NCBI GenBank assembly: GCA_003952965.2
Contig: CM025855.1
Span: 32,235,391 to 32,299,390, forward strand
Reading direction: 5' to 3'
DNA from: Morella rubra
Taxonomy: Eukaryota > Streptophyta > Magnoliopsida > Fagales > Myricaceae
Length of the DNA stretch: 64,000 nt
Below are positions 57,150-64,000 of this stretch, piece after piece (positions within the stretch are counted from its first letter, which is position 1; each line of letters starts with the position of its first letter). A program made the translations under genes and the position numbers. The notes below the pieces were generated by a model, which saw nothing but the letters and a program-made list of their open reading frames with translations, was not told the DNA's origin and ran no database searches.

Positions 57150-57584
57150 ATGAGTTCGTTCCGAGGCAGGAGTTCCCTTTCCTATAGAGTTTGGTGTACA
57201 CTTCGCGCGGTGTCACGCGATCCTGTCCAACGGAGGAAACCTCGGTGTTATTTTCAAACATCTTCATGGTTTCTCCTTTTTGATTTGAGAGTCCTTTACT
57301 TCACCTTGGGTATGTTGGACTGGTCACTGCCCATTCTGTGCATCGTAATGGCGAGTCATACTATCTTTCCACTCTCGCTCATATTTTCTTTGGGCTTGTA
57401 CCTCAGCTGGTTTAACTCGTCCCCGGAAGATTTTTTCATTGGAGTCATGGGTGTTTGCGGAATTGCACATTTTCTGGGAGAACAACTTGATTTAACTAGA
57501 AAATCGGGTTTTCTTGAATTTCCGCCAATTCTTCAATCCGCCCGGTATTCTGGATGGTGGATTAGCTCTTACGCGCACAGTTAG
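57150..57584 (+). CDS. Unassigned open frame, 144 residues, hydrophobic
   Basis: ATG 57150 opens a 144-codon frame with three hydrophobic stretches (SWFLLFDLRVLYFTLGML, SLPILCIVMASHTIFPLSLI, FFIGVMGVCGIAHFLG) that could span membranes. I do not recognise a family. Base composition is less AT-rich than the surroundings. With no homologue known to me and no exon partners, it may be chance or a fragment of an organelle-derived or transposon gene. Confidence 0.25.
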   Translation: MSSFRGRSSLSYRVWCTLRAVSRDPVQRRKPRCYFQTSSWFLLFDLRVLYFTLGMLDWSLPILCIVMASHTIFPLSLIFSLGLYLSWFNSSPEDFFIGVMGVCGIAHFLGEQLDLTRKSGFLEFPPILQSARYSGWWISSYAHS

Positions 57585-58923
57585 CTTATTGGAAAGAGGT
57601 ATGTTAGAAGAAAGTGGATCCTCGTATTGAAAATTAAGGGGGAAAGATTGATTGCAACAACAGTGGAGGCTCACGGCTTGACCGGGTCATCATGAACGGG
57701 ACGATGGTGTGAAGTTTGGTCTCACAAGAGCTCCAAATATGGTCCATGCGCGCTTGCAGGGATTCTCAATTATCAAGCGTCAGGGGAGGGATTAGCTTGG
57801 CGTATTGTGTTAACAATGGCGAACTCTGATTCTCACATACTTGTGAATGTGTAGTAATGTTTGAGCCTTGATTCTGTAACTCTGGTTGCATTTTGTTATG
57901 GGGTGGTAACAGAGTATTTGTCGGCTAAATCCTAAATAGATAAGCAATTACGAAAGTTGCATAAGGTCTTGTAAGAATAACAAACCCATAGAAAGATTCT
58001 TTTCTAATTAACAAGTGACTAAGGAAGTGATTGCTTTACAGAAATAGAAGCGAATATCGTATATGAATTTTTTAATGCATGGAATTAAGGAATACCGTAC
58101 ATAAAATAAAAAGATGGCTACTTTGAGGAGCCAAACCTTCTGTGAGAAATTCAAGGAGAAACTCTCTCTTTGCTTAGAGAAGATTAATCAAGGTTAAACA
58201 ACCAGGTTTGACTCAGAAGTTTTATGTGTGAAACTACCAAGCACTAAGGAGTCAGCAAATGAGTTAGATTATTAGAAAATGTGGAACAGAAGGGAAGGAA
58301 ACGAAATGAAGGGAAGTTTTGAGGACTTGTATTCCCCATTGTTTGTGTATGTCCTCTGCCATTATCTGACTTCTTTCGATGTTTAGAATTGGGCAAAGTT
58401 AAATGTCCAACTTCTGTTCCTCTATCTGACAGTCCTGAACTCTATAGGTGAGTTGGAGTTTGGTTTTCGTGTTCTTCTATTTAACTAGAAAAAAATCAGA
58501 AGGATCCAGATTTGGTGCTTTCATTCCGGCACTTGCTGGGTTGATAGCAGATTTGGGTTTGTCCGTTGGAAGATTGCTGCAGAGTGAGTTATTGGTGAAA
58601 TATATATAACCGCTTTCCCCTAAAGGTAAGAGCTTACAAGAAACTCAATACTCACAAATATGAGCAATGAAATACTATTTCTCTTATTCAAAGTGCTTTC
58701 AAAGGTATACAGGTATTGTCTGTTTACACGATTAACAATGTTTCCAGTTGCAAAAGTTACTTCTATTATTATCAAACCAAAACAATTACAATGAAGAAGA
58801 AATAAGTGTCCTTGAACATCTTGCTTCTTCTTATAGCAAACTAACCACATTATCCATAAGCAAATACATACATAGCTAGGCTATCATCTCTACCATAAAA
58901 TTGCCCATGAGACCTGAATGTAT
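57585..58923. other. Intergenic DNA before the receptor-like protein
   Basis: No gene was recognised. It includes the probable 3'-UTR of the minus-strand receptor-like protein near 58,800-58,923. Confidence 0.45.
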
Positions 58924-61900
58924 CTAATGACACAGACAGTTTGACAACCTTCTTATGGTATCAACAACAGAATAATAACAGCAGCACAAAAGATCCTCAA
59001 TCAAATTGAAGCATCGTTGTAGCCAATGAGGCCTAATATAAAGAAGACTAACTGTAAAGAAAAAGAAAACAATGGTAGACACCGAAAAGGTTACAAAGAA
59101 GACAAGTGGGTCTACTTCATACCATTTCTCGTGACTTACATTTGGGGATTTTGTTGAGGTTGGATGCCGTTCGTCCACTGTTGTGCAACTTCTCTCCAGT
59201 GGCAGTCCACAAAGAAATGGATTTCCTTCGTAGCTACTCTTGTCAAATGTCCCAAATTGTGCTTTCATGTCTGGAACTCTACCCGATAGGTTGTTGTAAG
59301 CCACGCTAAATACTTCCAGAAAGTTCAGATCAATCAATACTGAAGGGATTTGTCCACTCAAACTATTGTGAGAAAGGTCCAAGCTTTCTAACATAGCCAA
59401 GTTTGAGAACGTCTCTGGAATAGAACCCATCAATCGATTGTGTGACAAGTTTAGTGCATGGATTAAAGATAGCTGTCCTAATTCCAGTGGGATTCCACCT
59501 GTTAGCTTGTTGCATGACAAGTCCAATCCAGACATGTAATCAAGGATTCCACCTTTATAAGAGCTGGACCTATATTTGGTAACAAACTCAACCTCAACTT
59601 GTATAGTATATTCTGCATACAGGTTAAAAATTTCAAAATGAGGCTTTAGGACACTTTCATATATGTCGGTCAGTTGCCCATACACGAAAGTAGCATCCGA
59701 TTCTGCATAGGAAAACTCAGTAGCATTTATCTTCCCAAAGCCGATGTTGTGAAAGCACTGTGGCATTGTCCCCGAAAAAGAGTTCTTGGAAAGATCCATT
59801 ATGCTTATCTTCTTCAACAGACATAGCTTATCTGGAATCATACCGCTGAAATAGTTGCCCCTTAACAAAAGTATTCTTAGGTTGGATAGCGCGGAATTGA
59901 TATCAGATTTGGGAACACGTGCATGTCCTGAAAAAAGCTGACTCTATCTAGATGAGGGTAGAAGGTGCATCCCAAGGATCTGTCAAGAAGAGATGTGGTA
60001 GATCATGAAGCTAAACAGGTATCGTGTATATATACTTTGTAGAGTGCCGTGAATTTTCCAGCTCAAGCAGTAACTTAAAAATTAAATATTGTCGAACATT
60101 CAAGTGTCTAGGTTCAAGGCAATAGGAACCGCTCTAAAGATCTGAGGTCCGAAAGTATATATGGAAAGCTTCTGGCGACTACGATGATTTGCTAGTTCAC
60201 TTAGATGGGTTATCTGACCTTTTCTGGAGGTCCTATTACTCTCAGTTCAAGAGAAATCAAACGGTTGTCTATGCATTTCCATATCCCATTGAAGTTGTTT
60301 CATGCTAGTATGTAGTCAATTGTATGTAATGCAAAGTGGAGTACTCCATTCAACTGTCCTGTGAACCATGTTCACGGGTTCTGACTCAAAGGATGTAAGG
60401 AAAGGATCGATACTATGGATAACGAGGTCTGAAGAAAATTTCATTTTCCATGAGCGAAATCGTCATTGGAATAGAGTGGTTAGAATAACAAGATACAAAG
60501 ATGAGGCTCTGGGTGTCGAAGACTTCCGACTCATGAATGAGGTGCATATTAGCAATCAACAACATCTCATTTGAGTACGGCTCCCAGCAACCCATTCTCT
60601 GAGCAATCTGTTCAGAGGGAAAGGAATCCAATGAATCCGAAAATAAAACTCATGGAACCAATTTTTGAGGCTTTTAAGGGAATGGCGAGTGTTACCTTCA
60701 TAATGATGATTCCGATAATATTGATAACTTTACACGGTTTGGATTTATGGACATTACAAGGCACTACTATTTTCTCTTGGAGATATGCAAAGCCTTCCAA
60801 TTGATTCTCAAACATCAATTATGAGTGCTAATCCACCACTTATTCCAGGATGATGGGGCAAATGAACTTGACCGGAATGAAAAATAGATTTTGAAGAGCT
60901 TTTATTTGTGAGTATTGCCAAGTTGTTTTCAAAGCAACAGGGTTGGGATAAACATAAACTCCTCCTTCAAGACTGTATTGTTTGAGAGAGTTAGGTTCAT
61001 GTGGTATTCTTAAAATTTTGGTGCGGGTCAGGAGAGAGAAATCTTAGGGGCAATATTTGGGTGTGATGAAGCTTGTTTCTCAGATTCATTACAATTGGAT
61101 AGCAGGAGGACCTTGCAGACTTTTATAGGTGTAGCACTGGAAGTTTCCACTTCTCCAAGCTTTTCAACGCGACAACTTGGAAGCTATAGAGATATATACT
61201 ATGCAACATATGACGAATGAGAATCTATACCCAAAGTCCAAAGAGGATGTGAGTAAGATCCTCTCAATTCAACACCGGCAGTCCGATTTCTAAACGACCT
61301 ATTGAGCTTATCTTGGCTCAGAGTTCTCCCATCTGAACCAGATATATCTAATAATCTAAGAGATGTCATATTGTTCATGATTCTTGAAAGTGATTTCCAG
61401 AAGATTTTCTTTTAAGCTTTCAAGGCACACAATACAAAATATAACCAGCCAGTCCTATTTTTATGTTCAAAGACTCGAGAAAAAATACTTTATATATAGG
61501 TAGTAGGGATTCGATGTGCTTCCCATTTATGAGAGTACAATCCATAATAGCATTCTCTTTCCGTCTTCTCTCATTCCTACTAATTGTTCTGGACACTAAC
61601 AAGCATCCATATATTGGTCTTAGGATGGGTAGGTACTTGGTTCGTGTTAGATATCTGACCCTAGAAGGCACCACCATTTTAATCCATTTATCCAAATGGC
61701 TGATGCGGAAACAACGCGGAGAATGACACTCAAGCTCTTCAAGATGGTATACAGGAGAAGTTGCCACCGAGACTCAAGAGTTATATTGGTCCCATAGAGG
61801 GAGAGAAGAGTGAGGGGTAAGTCAGTTCATTTATGCAGATACACCTCGTGAGTTGTTAAGGTTGAGGAATCCTTTCTCTAAGTTAACTCCGGATAAGAGG

Positions 61901-62785
61901 ATACATGATTGCACTATCAGTCTAAACATTGAGGGTAGGAACTTGACCGTAATCAGGCAAGAAGCTCACTTACTAATGTGGTAGGCTCAAGATACACTGC
62001 TATTCAGAATGGTACATGGGGATTCGACCTAATCTAAGCTACCTAAATCCACTCTGAGTTCATAGAGTTGCCCAACGAAATACAAGGGGCTGAAATTTTG
62101 AACGCTAAGAATGGAGAGTTCACTTCACGTCTAATCAAGCTTTACTATAAGATATTCAGAGCTCGTTATTAGAGCGCGAGAGAGAACGCATAATTCGACT
62201 ACAGATGGCATAATGCTACCATCGAAGGAATTACAAGCGAGGTTCAATGTCTCCAAGTTTCTCAGTACCGCCAGCCTTTCAAAGCCTGCAAGAAAATTAT
62301 TGGAAGAGACAAAAACAAACTTTATCCTATGATTCGATTCGATTTGATTGAAAAAAAAAAAAGAACAAAAGAAAACTTGCGGAATTCTGAATTGATGTAT
62401 GCGGAAGGATTCTCTCTCGCTCTTTCATCTTCGTTTATGGAGCACTTGCCTTGCATTGGTAGGGTCCCATTGTACTCATTGAAGCTGACATCTAGCTTGT
62501 TTAGGTTGCTCAATGCAATTAAATCTGCAATCCAACATTTAAGACAAATGGAGATTAGGTAAGAAGTCAGTGTAATGAGAGATAACAAATTGTAAATACC
62601 CTCATGGAGAAATAAGAAGGAACTGCCTTGAACAGGAAAGTATCCTCCCAACCCATTCTGGGCGAGATTGAAAGTCTTCAATGACGTCACAGCACCCAAA
62701 GAGTGTAGAATGCTGTTATTATCAATGCAGTTATAGCTAAGGTCTAAACTTTCCAGATTCCTCAAGCTCGAAAGCTTTTCAAATC
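58924..62785 (-). pseudogene. LRR receptor-like protein, intact 3' end, decayed body
   Basis: The last exon, 59927 down to 58924, encodes about 330 residues. It begins with the C-terminal LRRs (NLRILLLRGNYFSGMIPDKL), then an island-type region, more LRRs (GLDLSCNKLTGGIPLELGQL, ESLDLSHNSLSGQIPSVLID), the cap NPFLCGLPLERSC, an acidic spacer, one membrane helix (VFFVTFSVSTIVFFFFTVSL) and a short cysteine-rich tail without a kinase. Upstream exons in the same orientation start at acceptors 62285 (GFERLAVLRNLETLNLACNS), 62524 (ALSNLNKLDVSFNEYNGTLP) and 62785 (NLESLDLSYNCIDNNSILHS). RLPs are plasma-membrane proteins that sense ligands in defence or development with kinase partners. Between 59,930 and 62,180 only scraps such as MTSLRLLDIS (near 61,380) remain, so the gene looks broken. 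The N-terminus was not found. Confidence 0.8.
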
Positions 62786-64000
62786 CTGCAAAAGATCAAA
62801 ATGGATAAATTTCGGGATTCGGAAAAATAATCGTTGTTTGGAAAAGCATACGTGATACGACGTTTGTAACTCTCCTTGACAGCAGAGATACTTCACTGTA
62901 TGACATTTACGATTGATTTGTCTGCTAGAATATGCCACAAGAAAAATTGTTATGCTTTTGGCACGCTCAGAAAAATTTGTTAATGTGGCACGCCATGCAT
63001 ATCACATCCACCCATCACGCGTCGGCGTCCCTTCAAATTCACGTACTATCAATTTATCTTTCTGAACTGAGAAAAAAAAAACAGATGAAACATGTGTCCC
63101 TTCCATGCGTATATCACAAACCACAGCCACTCATGGCCGTCCATGTATTTGGAATGCAAGAGCAATTTTCTGAATTTTCAAAGTCTGGAAACTAGGATCT
63201 CGACCTTTTGTAAAATTCAAAAGTTTGGTGTTAACGCTAGAGAGGAAAATATGTTATTGTTTGTTTTTTCTCAAATAATTGAAAATTATATGATTGACGT
63301 AGTATTCATTTTATTAAAAGATAATAATTGCATCTAGTGGATATTAAAAAGTTACAAATAAGCTCCAAATGTAAGAAAAACAACAGATAATTCCATAAGT
63401 TCGAGATATTCAGTTAAAAATAGACATCTCCCTACACTATCTCATAAGCTAACGATACTTATTTATAATTTGAATATACAGAGTCTATTTTTACTAAAAT
63501 ATCGACTTCAAAGAGTTATTTGCCGTCTTTCTTGGAGTTTCTTTACAACTTTTCAATACCGCAAGTATTTTGAGTGCAACTATGTCCTTTTAAAAAAAAT
63601 TTAAATCGATAACGCTTTAAGAATTATAGAGAATCTTAATTCAAGAGATCCTATGTCGTATTTACTTAGATTTTTATGAAATTATCAATTATCCTAAAAA
63701 TTTAAGATGTTAGTTAAGAAGAAATTAATTTTATTATTTGAATTATAACTCACACGAATTAACAATATAGCCATACACGATTCTTATTAAAACTGCCCCC
63801 TTTGATTAGTTTCATAAATAAACAACCTCAAAAAAGTTGTAAATAATACTCTTCTCTTTGTTAAAGGGTAAGCTATTATTTTTAATAATCGTATGGTAAG
63901 TCAATTTATGAGTTGTAAAACAACGTGTAAATTAATCTAAAATTAATATTCGAACATGAGCGTGTTTTTCCATTTCAGTAGGGAGAGTCTAAAAAGGCTT
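62786..64000. other. AT-rich intergenic DNA to the window end
   Basis: On the minus strand, further N-terminal exons of the receptor-like protein could lie here; I did not find them. From about 63,200 onward the DNA is very AT-rich with no readable gene. Confidence 0.45.

Noticed and set aside
1..64000. tRNA or rRNA genes
   Set aside because: I saw no cloverleaf with A/B boxes and no rRNA core sequence; a covariance-model scan would be needed to exclude them.

Overview
The window looks like nuclear DNA from a dicot plant, probably a woody perennial. The genes are split by AT-rich GT-AG introns, intergenic DNA is AT-rich and crowded with retrotransposons and MITEs, and the families present are plant-specific (CYP82-type P450, PLS-class PPR, folate-biopterin transporter, plastid glutathione peroxidase, LRR receptor-like protein). 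I cannot name the species.

Region 1 (1-17,850) is one copy (unit A) of a duplicated block. It holds a CYP82-like P450 with three frameshifts (3743-5989), a stray second-exon stub of another P450 (6789), a minus-strand LINE fragment, and the first four exons of a cyclin C gene (14723 down to 8717). A complete 4.3-kb hAT transposon with a perfect 8-bp target duplication sits in cyclin C intron 3. Three inverted-repeat elements (1425-1893, 7058-7247, 15446-15986) and a decayed copia gag follow or intervene.

Region 2 (17,470-30,700) is a nest of insertions in a third, partial copy of the same block (unit C). It contains a full-length but dead Ty1-copia element with both LTRs, an internal integrase duplication, a Harbinger-type MITE and a 1.4-kb insert. 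A 302-bp TRIM lies three bases beyond the copia target duplication, and then a LINE is split by a 1,330-bp solo LTR.

Region 3 (30,720-37,620) is unit B, the second copy of the P450 block. Its P450 (33184-35433) has three frameshifts at sites different from those of copy A. Its cyclin C exons have been deleted, leaving only flanking traces. A truncated PP2C gene (exons 1-3, minus strand) abuts the right edge.

Region 4 (40,600-64,000) is ordinary gene space: a PLS-class PPR gene (minus strand, one 1-nt frameshift), an eIF4G-like pseudogene fragment, an intact six-exon plastid glutathione peroxidase gene, an intact four-exon folate-biopterin transporter gene, and the 3' end plus some upstream exons of a decayed LRR receptor-like protein gene.

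Only the glutathione peroxidase and the transporter read through with no defect. No operon-like or pathway link joins the genes. The main story is local duplication of a P450 locus, its decay, and repeated transposon landing. No tRNA, rRNA or CRISPR was recognised, and I found no clearly new biological system.
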